A stretch of 17,587 bases of DNA from Treponema sp. UBA3862 (GCA_002392405.1 DGGY01000007.1:1-17587); one strand, 5' to 3'; counted from the stretch's first letter, positions 8,214 through 15,195 are shown. The notes: generated by a model not told the origin, from the sequence alone. A program made the numbers and translations.

Positions 8214-9635
8214 ATGGCCGGAATAATCCATTTTGAAACTTTAGGCTGTAAACTCAATCAGGTTGAAAGTGAAGGGGCTGCTTCTGCTTTTAAAAATGCC
8301 GGCTTTGAAATTTCCATGCAGCCTTTATCTGCTTCCTCACCTGAAAACTCTTCCGTAATTCTTTGTATAGTAAATACCTGCACTGTAACTGCTAAAGCTG
8401 AACAGAAAGCACGCAGAATTATCCGTCTTCTTTTAATTAAATGTCCTTCTGCGGCTGTCCTTGTGACAGGCTGTTATGCTCAGACTGCTCGTGAAGAAAT
8501 CCTTTCAATTAATGCAAGGGTTAGTGTTTTAGGCGGCCAGTATAAAGGCCATATCGCTGAACTTCCGTCTCTTTTAAAAGAAAATAATTTTTCAGGAATT
8601 GAACTTGCTTCATTCCTTAACCGTAAATTTGACGGAATATACGAGAAGGCTGTTCCCGGTGTAATTGAAAATGCTTTTAAACTGCTACCTGATGCTTTTT
8701 TTCATCATTCCAGGGCTTCCCTTAAGATTCAGGACGGTTGTAATAATGTCTGCACTTACTGTGCAATACGTCTTGCCCGCGGTAAGTCAGTTTCACTTGA
8801 CGCAGAAGAAGTCATTTCGCGTGTTAAGGAACTTGAAAATAAAGGTTTTGCAGAAGTCGTTATTACCACTGTAAACATTGCACAGTACCGCGGAAAGTGG
8901 GAGAGTGGAACTGTTAATTTTACAGGACTTTTAAAACTACTCCTCGCAAATACTTCTTCTATCCGCTTCAGAATTTCAAGTCTTTATCCTGAAATTGTAG
9001 ATGAGGAACTTGCTTCTGTGATTGCAGATAAAAGAGTCTGTCCTCATTTCCACATTTCTGTTCAGAGCGGAAGTGATTCTGTCCTTGAGAGAATGAAGCG
9101 TCCTTATCGAATTGAAGCAGTTTATAAAGCCTGTTCTCTTCTTAAAAAATACAAGGAAAAGCCGTTTCTTGCCTGCGACATCATTACAGGCTTCCCGGGA
9201 GAAACTGACGATGATTTTAACCTTACCCTTAAAATGCTTGAGGAATGCGGCTTCACTTTTGTTCATGCGTTTCCTTTCAGCGCACGGCCCGGAACTGAAG
9301 CCTATAAAATGCGTCCTATGGTACCTAATTCAGTTTCGGGTAAGCGCATCCGCCTGCTAGAAGAATATAATTTAAAGTCTAAAGCAGCTTATATTTCTTC
9401 TTTCAGCGGCAAAGTTCTTGATGCAGTTTGTGAAAACGTTCACAGCCCTAAAGTTTACTCTGACAGGGTAATTCTTCATGCCGTTACTGATAACTTCCTT
9501 CACTGTCAGCTTATTTTCCCTAAGACACAGAAACTTCCTTTGCCCGGCACTCTTGTAAAAGTTCTTGTACGCCGTCCTCTTGAAAAAAGCGAAGTAACTG
9601 GCGAAAGTGACACTCTTGCTTTTATTGTTTCATAA
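8214..9635 (+). CDS. mtaB: MtaB-type radical-SAM tRNA methylthiotransferase
   Basis: A 473-residue member of the MiaB/RimO/MtaB methylthiotransferase family, most like MtaB, which converts t6A37 to ms2t6A37 in tRNAs reading ANN codons using two 4Fe-4S clusters and S-adenosylmethionine. The N-terminal domain carries the three cluster cysteines: Cys12 in T-L-G-C-K-L-N-Q, Cys56 in N-T-C-T-V-T and Cys87 in T-G-C-Y-A-Q. The radical-SAM motif C-x3-C-x2-C is Cys176, Cys180, Cys183 in I-Q-D-G-C-N-N. Downstream are H-I-S-V-Q-S-G-S-D, D-I-I-T-G-F-P-G-E and F-P-F-S-A-R-P-G-T, then a C-terminal TRAM-like region. The start is uncertain between TTG 8208 and ATG 8214; neither has a clear ribosome site. I prefer the ATG. 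It lies 9 bases after the TPR gene. MtaB is chosen over MiaB by the opening T-L-G-C-K-L-N-Q motif. Notably, a tRNA-Lys(TTT), a known substrate type of this enzyme, is encoded further along the window. Confidence 0.88.
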   Translation: MAGIIHFETLGCKLNQVESEGAASAFKNAGFEISMQPLSASSPENSSVILCIVNTCTVTAKAEQKARRIIRLLLIKCPSAAVLVTGCYAQTAREEILSINARVSVLGGQYKGHIAELPSLLKENNFSGIELASFLNRKFDGIYEKAVPGVIENAFKLLPDAFFHHSRASLKIQDGCNNVCTYCAIRLARGKSVSLDAEEVISRVKELENKGFAEVVITTVNIAQYRGKWESGTVNFTGLLKLLLANTSSIRFRISSLYPEIVDEELASVIADKRVCPHFHISVQSGSDSVLERMKRPYRIEAVYKACSLLKKYKEKPFLACDIITGFPGETDDDFNLTLKMLEECGFTFVHAFPFSARPGTEAYKMRPMVPNSVSGKRIRLLEEYNLKSKAAYISSFSGKVLDAVCENVHSPKVYSDRVILHAVTDNFLHCQLIFPKTQKLPLPGTLVKVLVRRPLEKSEVTGESDTLAFIVS

Positions 9636-9646
9636 CTGTTTTTCTC

Positions 9647-9675
9647 TTTAACTTAAAAATACAAAATGTTATAAT
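9647..9675 (+). promoter_or_regulatory. Extended -10 promoter for mlaEFD operon
   Basis: TATAAT (9670-9675) is a perfect -10 box and is preceded by TGT (9667-9669), making an extended -10. A weak -35, TTTAAC, is at 9647-9652 with a 17-base spacer. The expected start at about 9682 leaves at most 3 bases before the mlaE ATG at 9685, so the mRNA would be leaderless or nearly so. It lies in the 49-base gap after mtaB. Confidence 0.6.
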
Positions 9676-9684
9676 TTCCTGATT

Positions 9685-10461
9685 ATGATAGCAAAAGCCG
9701 GCAGTTACATTATTCATTCTTTTGATTCTGTGCCATATGTGCTTGGGTATATCGGCCGCACATTTAAAAGTTCTTTTGCCTTTATCCGTACAAAAAGTTC
9801 CAGAAAAATCCTTATAATGCAGCTTCTTTTTACCTTTATTGAAGCCCTTCCTTTAATCTGCATAATTGCCACTGCCATGGGAACTGCCATCTATATTATG
9901 GGAGATAAATTCTTAAATTCCATCGGACAGTCTTCCTTAATCTATCAGCTTTTAAGCATTGTAATTTCCCTTGAACTCGGACCTGTAATCGTTGCTTTTA
10001 TTGTAATTGCCCGGTCTGCCACTGCAATTGCCACTGAACTTGCAGGTATGGTCGTTTCTCACCAGATAGAAAGTTATATTTCCTGCGGGGTTGATCCGAT
10101 TCATCATCTTGTAAGTCCGCGCTTTTTAGGCGTAACTTTATCAGTGTTCTTTTTGAATCTGTATTTTTCTTTCTGCGGACTTATTGGTCCTGCCATCATC
10201 CAGTTTGTTTTAAGTCCTGTTAAAGTTTCTGCTTATTTTTCTGGTATGCTCGGCGCCCTGACTGTAAAGGTCATTTTTACTTCGATTTTAAAAAGTCTTC
10301 TTTTTGGCATGATAATTTCTATTGTTGCAACCTATTACGGTTTTAATGTTGAGCGGTCTTCTACAGAAATTCCTGTTGCCGGTATCAGTGCAGTAGGAAA
10401 AAGCGTTCTTGGTATCATCCTTGTTGATGTTTTTATTATTGTTATGTTTTACGTGGTATAA
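9685..10461 (+). CDS. mlaE: MlaE-family ABC permease (phospholipid transport)
   Basis: A 258-residue integral membrane protein of the MlaE/YrbE permease family, the inner-membrane channel of MCE-type lipid ABC transporters. The family core is visible: E-L-G-P at 97-100, then A-T-E-L-A-G-M-V-V-S-H-Q-I-E (116-129), which corresponds to the usual E-l-g-t-M-k-v-t-e-Q-I-d motif. Near the C-terminus G-I-S-A-V-G-K-S-V (233-241) leads into the last membrane helix. Hydrophobic segments lie near 45-75, 85-112, 148-175, 190-218 and 240-258. Length is typical. The ATPase gene starts 2 bases after the stop and the MCE gene overlaps that one, giving a mlaE-F-D order. No ribosome site is visible before the ATG. 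Confidence 0.9.
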   Translation: MIAKAGSYIIHSFDSVPYVLGYIGRTFKSSFAFIRTKSSRKILIMQLLFTFIEALPLICIIATAMGTAIYIMGDKFLNSIGQSSLIYQLLSIVISLELGPVIVAFIVIARSATAIATELAGMVVSHQIESYISCGVDPIHHLVSPRFLGVTLSVFFLNLYFSFCGLIGPAIIQFVLSPVKVSAYFSGMLGALTVKVIFTSILKSLLFGMIISIVATYYGFNVERSSTEIPVAGISAVGKSVLGIILVDVFIIVMFYVV

Positions 10462-10463
10462 AA

Positions 10464-11138
10464 ATGGCGCTCTTTGATGTCGAAAATGTAGAATTTCAGT
10501 CAAGAACTCAGAAAATCGTAAAAGGCATAAGCTTACAGATAGAAAAAGGCACTACCACTGCATTTTTAGGACACTCCGGAAGCGGTAAATCAACTCTTTT
10601 AAAAATGGTTGCCGGGATTTTAGTTCCGTCAAAGGGCCGCATCCTTTTTGAAAATCATGACATTCAGCAGATGAATGAAAAAACTAATCTTGATTTCAGG
10701 AGGCGCTGTGCCTTTGTTTTTCAGGATTCTGCTCTGTGGGCAAACCAGACTATCGTTCAGAACCTTACTCTGCCGCTTCAGATTCATTTTCCAAAAATGA
10801 CTCAGGAAGAACGGCTTTTTACCTGTCACAGCATTTGTGCCATGGTAGGCTATTCCAGGGATTTAAATCTCCGTCCGATTGATCTTTCAACAGGTGAGCA
10901 GAAGCGGATTGCCTTTGCACGTGCCATGATCTGCGGTCCTGAAGTTTTATTTTTAGATGAGTGTATTGAGTCTTTGGACAGAAAAGGTTCTCAGGTTATA
11001 ATGGAGCTGCTGCATAATTTTGCCTGTCAGGGGAACACAATTATTTATGTCAGCCATAATTCAGCTTTTATCAGTGAATTTCCTGGAAATATATATAAAA
11101 TAGAAAACGGCCTTATTGAAGAGGAAGAAAATAAATGA
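10464..11138 (+). CDS. mlaF: MlaF-family ABC ATPase
   Basis: A 224-residue ABC ATPase that should power the adjacent MlaE permease from the cytoplasm. Walker A is G-H-S-G-S-G-K-S-T (36-44), the Q-loop glutamine is Q87 in V-F-Q-D-S-A-L, the signature is L-S-T-G-E-Q (141-146), Walker B is V-L-F-L-D-E (161-166) and the switch histidine is His198 in Y-V-S-H-N. The A-L-W after the Q-loop matches the A-L-F of MlaF proteins. Two positions differ from the usual family form: the signature has Thr where LSGGQ has Gly, and Walker B continues C-I-E-S-L-D rather than P-x-x-G-L-D. Catalytic residues are all present, so it is probably active. Its end overlaps the mlaD start by ATGA. Confidence 0.9.
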   Translation: MALFDVENVEFQSRTQKIVKGISLQIEKGTTTAFLGHSGSGKSTLLKMVAGILVPSKGRILFENHDIQQMNEKTNLDFRRRCAFVFQDSALWANQTIVQNLTLPLQIHFPKMTQEERLFTCHSICAMVGYSRDLNLRPIDLSTGEQKRIAFARAMICGPEVLFLDECIESLDRKGSQVIMELLHNFACQGNTIIYVSHNSAFISEFPGNIYKIENGLIEEEENK

Positions 11139-12064
11139 AATTTAAAATCCGTTATGCCGACCAGATTGTAGGAATTTTCTCAATTGCAGCTCTGGCAGGT
11201 CTGATTGCACTTATTTTTGCAATAGGAAGCCAGCAGCACTGGTTTGAAAAAAAAGCCAATTATTACACGATTTTTGATTCAGGCTCAGGCGTGAGTGCAG
11301 GCATGGATTTAACTTACAAGGGCTTTTCAATCGGTAAAGTCAAAAAAGTAAGCCTTGAAGGCGTAATGGTCCGCGTTGATTATTATGTTCTTGGTGAATA
11401 TTCTTCCTACGTAAAGGAAAACTCACTTGTACAGCTTATTACAAGTCCAATCGGGCTTGGTTCGTCTTTCATCTTTTTCCCTGGAAACGGACCTCAGCTG
11501 CTTGAAAGCGGGGCAGAAATTTACCGTGTAGATTCACGGCCGGGACAGAAAATTATTGAAGAGCGCCTTATTCATATGGAAAAACAGACGGATTCTATCG
11601 GTGCCCTTATGAATCAGGTTTCAGAACTCTTAGACCATGTTAATTCTCTTGTAGGGCAGCTTGATTCTGCTCTTTCCGGAAAAGTGCGTGGAAAACCGAC
11701 TCCTATTCAGAGTATTGTTCTTGAACTTAATGACATTACTAAAAATATAAACAGAATCTTAGGTGATGATGACGGGGCTGTAAGTGCACTGCTTGGACCT
11801 GAACTTTCTCAAGATCTTGTTACAACCCTTGATAATATTTCTCAGATAAGTACTGATTTTACAGGCGTCGCTTCCAATGCTGATAAACTTGTTGCAAATG
11901 CTGTGCCTCAGGTTGATAAAGCTCTTGTTCAGATCAACGTTGCCTTAGGTCAGGTTCAGGATGTTCTTACGGGACTTAAAAATAATCCTCTCTTAAGGGG
12001 AGGAATTCCTGACAGAAGCCAGTCTACTTCTTCAACAACCCAGTTAAGAAGTTCCGAGTTCTAA
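11135..12064 (+). CDS. mlaD: MlaD-like MCE-domain protein
   Basis: A 309-residue inner-membrane-anchored protein with one MCE domain, the substrate-binding ring component of Mla-type transporters. One N-terminal membrane helix (about 11-32) is followed by the MCE domain (about 42-120), with Y-K-G-F-S-I-G-K-V at 61-69 (the family's 'G-i-x-v-G-x-V' element) and I-G-L-G-S-S-F-I-F (106-114). The rest is long helical, coiled-coil-like sequence, then N-N-P-L-L-R-G (283-289), a common ending in this family, and a Ser/Thr-rich tail. The start overlaps the mlaF stop (ATGA) with GAGGAAG at 11121-11127 upstream, a sign of translational coupling. It is longer than Escherichia coli MlaD because of the helical C-terminal region, which could reach across the periplasm (inference). 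Confidence 0.88.
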   Translation: MKFKIRYADQIVGIFSIAALAGLIALIFAIGSQQHWFEKKANYYTIFDSGSGVSAGMDLTYKGFSIGKVKKVSLEGVMVRVDYYVLGEYSSYVKENSLVQLITSPIGLGSSFIFFPGNGPQLLESGAEIYRVDSRPGQKIIEERLIHMEKQTDSIGALMNQVSELLDHVNSLVGQLDSALSGKVRGKPTPIQSIVLELNDITKNINRILGDDDGAVSALLGPELSQDLVTTLDNISQISTDFTGVASNADKLVANAVPQVDKALVQINVALGQVQDVLTGLKNNPLLRGGIPDRSQSTSSTTQLRSSEF

Positions 12065-12068
12065 AAAT

Positions 12069-12074
12069 GGAGAG
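12069..12074 (+). promoter_or_regulatory. Ribosome-binding site deciding GTG start
   Basis: GGAGAG stands 4 bases before GTG at 12079. The same hexamer with the same 4-base spacing precedes the ATG of the lipoprotein gene at 3818. The hexamer overlaps the only in-frame upstream ATG (12067), which has no ribosome site of its own. This argues for GTG 12079 as the start. Confidence 0.6.
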
Positions 12075-12078
12075 CATT

Positions 12079-13065
12079 GTGAAAAAAATATCATTAAAAA
12101 AAGAAACAAAATTTCCGCTTAATCCTGCTTTGTTTTTTGTCTGCCTGCTTTCACTTACTGTTTCCTGCTCGTCTTCACCTAAAAGGGCAATGCTTGTAAC
12201 AGATACTTCTGATTCAGCTGCAACTTTTTACGATACTGCAAACAGTGAGCTTGTAAGCGGACAGCTTGAAAACGCAGGCGGTCATCTTCAGCAGGCTTAT
12301 AATCTTGCAATGAGCGTCGATGACTGTGACCTTTTGTGCAGGATTTCTCTTTCTGCGGTAATTTATAAACTCAATTACAGGGCAGGGGATGATTTTACTC
12401 TTGATCCTGTAACAAAACTTGCAAAAGATGTTGATAATGTAACAGCAGATACGCCTTTTTACGGTCTTTCAGCACATGACTTACTGAATCTTGCCAGAAG
12501 TTATTCTACTCGTTCTAAAAATCCCCAGATGTTTAAGGCTGTGTGTTCTTTGTACGATACTACAATCAAGCTTTCTGAAGGTGAAAAACTCGAAGGTAAT
12601 ACAGTTATTTCACAGATGTATTCTGACCAGAACTATTTTTCCAAAGAACCTTATTATCTTGCCTATATGTACCGTACAGGCGGTAATGTTTATGCTTCAG
12701 GAAAAAATTATGAAAAGGCAAGGGAATTATTTCTTAAAGCCGCACAGATTCATTTAAAAGAAAGGTATTTAAACGAAATCGGACTTGATTATTACAGTGC
12801 CGCAAGAATGTCTTCTCTTGTAGGAAATAAAAAAACAGCCCTGTCTGAAATTGATATTGCCCTTAAATATGATAAAGATGCTGAAAATACAGTTGCAATT
12901 GCCGCTGATTATTTTGCCTATGGTTTAATTCTTGTAAAAGGCGGCTGTACCGAAGAAGAAAAACTGAAGGCTAAAAATTCAATGCTCTGGGCTTCTAAGA
13001 TTTATGAGGCCGGCGGTTATACTGAAGATGCACTCAATGCAAAAAATGCTGCAGAAGCACTGTAG
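12079..13065 (+). CDS. TPR-like lipoprotein downstream of mlaD
   Basis: A 328-residue predicted lipoprotein, fourth gene of the mla cluster. From the GTG start it has a basic N-terminus (M-K-K-I, then several Lys), a hydrophobic core and a lipobox T-V-S-C with Cys30, followed by Ser-rich sequence. The mature part is all-helical in appearance with TPR-like repeats, clearest at about 200-270 (G-K-N-Y-E-K-A-R-E-L-F-L-K-A-A and a following A-L-S-E-I-D-I-A-L). I prefer GTG 12079 over ATG 12067 because of a well-placed GGAGAG; the two differ by four residues and do not affect the protein type. Its place right after mlaD suggests a role as a periplasmic or outer-membrane partner of the transporter, which has no visible MlaB or MlaC; this is inference. 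It ends 1 base from the convergent pilZ-type gene. Confidence 0.82.
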   Translation: MKKISLKKETKFPLNPALFFVCLLSLTVSCSSSPKRAMLVTDTSDSAATFYDTANSELVSGQLENAGGHLQQAYNLAMSVDDCDLLCRISLSAVIYKLNYRAGDDFTLDPVTKLAKDVDNVTADTPFYGLSAHDLLNLARSYSTRSKNPQMFKAVCSLYDTTIKLSEGEKLEGNTVISQMYSDQNYFSKEPYYLAYMYRTGGNVYASGKNYEKARELFLKAAQIHLKERYLNEIGLDYYSAARMSSLVGNKKTALSEIDIALKYDKDAENTVAIAADYFAYGLILVKGGCTEEEKLKAKNSMLWASKIYEAGGYTEDALNAKNAAEAL

Positions 13066-13066
13066 A

Positions 13067-14128
13067 TTATTCTTCTTTTATCTCTTCAATTTCTTCTGCG
13101 CTGTCAGCGTTTTCGCCTGAGGACTCTTGTTCTGTCTGTTCAGCCTGTTCTGCTGTTTCGCCTGAAGTTTGCGCTTCTGAACTATCTTCAGAAGAATTTT
13201 CTGCTGTCTGGCCGGCATCGTTTTCATTTGTGGCATTTTCATTTGTGCCGATTTCAGCAGATGTTTCTTTTGAACCTTCTTTATCTTTTTTAGGTTCATC
13301 CTTCTGGAAAGTGTTTGTGTAGTCAGTTTTATCCCACGGAAGCTGGATTACGCTGTCCATAAGCTCTTTCTGGAGGGATTCACAGACATAATTTCTTACA
13401 TAGCGCCTTATATTGTCAGGTGTGTCCGGAGTAAAGATTAAGACTGCAAGTATTCCTTCAGGAAGTGCTTTTGCGGTGTGGATTTTTGCGTTTACTTTAA
13501 CCTGTTTGGAGCCGAGTACGAGGGTAAGGCCCTGGATAACGCAGTTTACTCGCGCGATTGCAGCGTATTTATTTGGAATTAAAAGACCGACACCAATTGA
13601 TGAAATATCGATGAAGTTCATTTTGTACATCATGTTGCCGTTTACAAAATAGGCTTCACAGGATTTATTTCTGATGCAGTTATAGCGTACAAACTGTCTT
13701 ATCCCTTTTGCCTTTAACTCATCGAGCTTCCCTAAAAGTTCTCCAAAGAGTGGTCCGAAGCTGTCTTCGATTTTGTAGTAGCCTGCCTTTAATTTAAGGG
13801 AATCCTGGAACCTGTCACGTTCAGGCTTTTTTAATTTGCTTTCAAATATTCCAAAGGCAGCGTTTTCAAATTCAGGAGTTTTTTCCAGTGTGCTTACAAA
13901 ATTGTACCAGGTATTGGCTGAGTTTGTGCTGTCTGCATTTATTAATACAATTCCGTCTGGATTTAAGGTAAGGATGCTTTTTAACTGTCGGTAGTCGTCA
14001 ATCTTATAGACTTCAAACTCCTGATCCATAAGACGAAGGATTACATTTGTGTTTAAAGTGAAAGTAGCACATACGAAAAATATTTTTCTGCCGAATATTT
14101 CTGATTTATTTGAAACTGTACCTGCCAT
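13067..14128 (-). CDS. PilZ-domain c-di-GMP receptor with receiver-like N-terminus
   Basis: A 353-residue cytoplasmic protein. The middle (about 140-250) is a PilZ domain, which binds cyclic di-GMP: the R-x3-R motif is R144-Q-F-V-R148 and the D-x-S-x2-G motif is D174, S176, G179, both intact. The N-terminal part (about 13-130) has alternating hydrophobic strands and helices like a response-regulator receiver (I-F-F-V-C, then G-I-V-L-I-N-A-D), but the phosphorylation-site residues are not clearly conserved, so it may be a pseudo-receiver. The last 78 residues (about 276-353) are a disordered, Glu/Ser/Thr/Asn/Gln-rich acidic tail. PilZ proteins commonly tune motility or envelope functions; the target is unknown. 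A minus-strand extended -10 (TGT then TAAAAT, 14155-14163) may drive it. It converges on the lipoprotein gene with 1 base between stops and no terminator. Confidence 0.85.
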   Translation of the reverse strand: MAGTVSNKSEIFGRKIFFVCATFTLNTNVILRLMDQEFEVYKIDDYRQLKSILTLNPDGIVLINADSTNSANTWYNFVSTLEKTPEFENAAFGIFESKLKKPERDRFQDSLKLKAGYYKIEDSFGPLFGELLGKLDELKAKGIRQFVRYNCIRNKSCEAYFVNGNMMYKMNFIDISSIGVGLLIPNKYAAIARVNCVIQGLTLVLGSKQVKVNAKIHTAKALPEGILAVLIFTPDTPDNIRRYVRNYVCESLQKELMDSVIQLPWDKTDYTNTFQKDEPKKDKEGSKETSAEIGTNENATNENDAGQTAENSSEDSSEAQTSGETAEQAEQTEQESSGENADSAEEIEEIKEE

Positions 14129-14154
14129 TTTTCTTACTGCCTTTATTTCCTAAT

Positions 14155-14163
14155 ATTTTAACA
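14155..14163 (-). promoter_or_regulatory. Extended -10 element before the PilZ gene
   Basis: Reading the minus strand, TGT-TAAAAT forms an extended -10 about 27 bases before the ATG, of the same type as the one before mlaE. A perfect TTGACA lies just upstream (14171-14176) but is only 10 bases from this box, so it does not fit as its -35; it could pair with TATTAG at a short 15-base spacing. The promoter assignment is tentative. Confidence 0.35.
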
Positions 14164-14174
14164 GAGTTTATGTC

Positions 14175-14207
14175 AAAAATAAACCCCGGCAGAAAATCTT
14201 ACCGGGG
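14175..14207 (-). terminator. Intrinsic terminator of the DUF5666-like gene
   Basis: CCCCGG (14184-14189) and CCGGGG (14202-14207) form a 6-bp all-GC stem with a 12-base loop. On the minus strand the stem is followed by TTTATTTTT, the T-tract of an intrinsic terminator. It lies about 45 bases after the stop of the minus-strand gene at 14250 and separates it from the PilZ gene. Confidence 0.75.
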
Positions 14208-14249
14208 AAAGGAGGGCAGCTAAATAAAACGTTTACTTTTCAGGTGGCT

Positions 14250-14786
14250 TTATTTTGAGTTTGAATTATCAATTGGAGCAGGTTTAACCTGTTTAACGAT
14301 AATTTTTGATGCAACAGGAACTTTTGTTTCAGTTTTTGCTGTTGAAATTTTGACCCAGTCGCCTTTAGAAAGTTTTGCAAGGTCAAGCATTTCTGGCATT
14401 ACAGGTTTATTGTCTGATGTATTGCCGTTTTTGCCGAAAGCAGGAGGTGTATCAGGCATAGCGTGAATGCGTGTAAAAGGTGTAACTGAAACTGTTTCGT
14501 CTTTGCCGTCTGCATTTACAACTGTAAGTGTATTTGCCTTTACATTTAATGTTTTTACAGTACCGATGATTACGCTGTCATTTTCGTCAGCAAAACCGTG
14601 CGGTCCGTGACCTCTTCCCATTCCGCATTTCATCATGTCCTGCATGTTGATAAGTTCTTCTGCAGGAACCTCAGCGCCGCTTCTCATTGGATTCTGAGAT
14701 TTTTTAGTCTGCTGGGCAAAAACTGCTGTGCATGACAGTAAGGTTAATACCGTGAGTGTTGAAATAAGTTTTGTTGTTTTTTTCAT
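14250..14786 (-). CDS. Small exported DUF5666-like protein with Met/His/Cys patch
   Basis: A 178-residue exported protein. The signal peptide (M-K-K-T-T-K, hydrophobic core) probably ends after A-V-F-A (residue 24), although L-L-S-C (Cys19) could be read as a weak lipobox. After the signal a short segment is unusually rich in possible metal ligands: Met48, Met51, Met52, Cys54, Met56, His60 and His63. Residues about 70-110 resemble a DUF5666/OB-like beta domain: I-I-G-T-V-K, then N-T-L-T-V-V, a D-G turn, and T-V-S-V-T-P-F-T. A second short beta section follows (K-G-D-W-V-K-I, 141-147) and a Pro/Asn/Ser tail. GGGAGA lies just before the ATG on the minus strand. Function unknown; periplasmic metal binding is a hypothesis from composition only. 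It stands alone, with a terminator after it and dyads upstream. Confidence 0.72.
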   Translation of the reverse strand: MKKTTKLISTLTVLTLLSCTAVFAQQTKKSQNPMRSGAEVPAEELINMQDMMKCGMGRGHGPHGFADENDSVIIGTVKTLNVKANTLTVVNADGKDETVSVTPFTRIHAMPDTPPAFGKNGNTSDNKPVMPEMLDLAKLSKGDWVKISTAKTETKVPVASKIIVKQVKPAPIDNSNSK

Positions 14787-14836
14787 AGGAATCTCCCGCC
14801 GGAGTTAATCCAGCTTTTTGTTTAGTTTACGGCCTT

Positions 14837-14864
14837 TAATCCGTATAATCTCTTATCAGGATTA
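14837..14864. promoter_or_regulatory. 28-bp dyad upstream of the DUF5666-like gene
   Basis: Two 12-base arms (TAATCC-GT-ATAA and TTAT-CA-GGATTA) surround a TCTC centre; ten of twelve positions are complementary. It lies about 50 bases before the minus-strand gene's start, a usual operator or leader position. It could be a repressor site or an RNA hairpin; no regulator is identifiable from the window. Confidence 0.45.
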
Positions 14865-14893
14865 CGATATCAGAATAATGTTAAAGGCTTCTT

Positions 14894-14909
14894 AAATCTT
14901 TAAAGATTT
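14894..14909. promoter_or_regulatory. Perfect 16-bp palindrome AAATCTTTAAAGATTT
   Basis: AAATCTTTAAAGATTT is its own reverse complement. It sits 30 bases from the 28-bp dyad in the same gene-free stretch. In AT-rich sequence such palindromes are not rare by chance, so a binding-site role is only suggested by its position. Confidence 0.35.
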
Positions 14910-14943
14910 CTAAACGGATTGTAAGAGTTTTATAAAAGAAAAA

Positions 14944-14957
14944 TGAGAAGTTTCTCA
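14944..14957. promoter_or_regulatory. Dyad TGAGAA-GT-TTCTCA
   Basis: Two perfect 6-base arms with a 2-base centre, the third dyad within 120 bases of gene-free DNA. It is a possible operator half of the region between the DUF5666-like gene and the tRNA. The rest of the 336-bp gap (14787-15122) shows no open frame worth calling; beyond the dyads it holds only the tRNA promoter. Confidence 0.35.
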
Positions 14958-15067
14958 GAAAGCAGTTTTATCAGCATTTATTCATAGATTTTGAACTGGA
15001 ACTGGAAAATCAAAAGAATAGGAAATTAAAAAATAATACAAATTTAGAAATTTTAAGTTTTTCCGTA

Positions 15068-15096
15068 TTGACTCTTTTTTTTCAAAATTGTATATT
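15068..15096 (+). promoter_or_regulatory. Sigma70 promoter of tRNA-Lys
   Basis: TTGACT (15068-15073) and TATATT (15091-15096) are separated by 17 bases, each matching the consensus at five of six positions. The expected start is near 15103, about 20 bases before the mature tRNA. It is the strongest promoter match in the window. Confidence 0.75.
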
Positions 15097-15122
15097 AATC
15101 AAGCATTCAGTAATGAGTGTAT

Positions 15123-15195
15123 GGGCTACTAGCTCAGGTGGTAGAGCACCGCCCTTTTAAGGCGGCTGTCGATGGTTCGAGTCCATCGTAGCTCA
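15123..15195 (+). tRNA. tRNA-Lys (anticodon TTT)
   Basis: A 73-base cloverleaf. The 7-bp acceptor stem pairs GGGCTAC with GTAGCTC (one G-U), the D-arm is GCTC/GAGC, the anticodon stem is CCGCC/GGCGG around loop CTTTTAA (anticodon TTT at 15156-15158), and the T-arm is GATGG-TTCGAGT-CCATC. The discriminator is A and CCA is not encoded. It has its own promoter upstream and a strong terminator directly after it. Confidence 0.97.
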
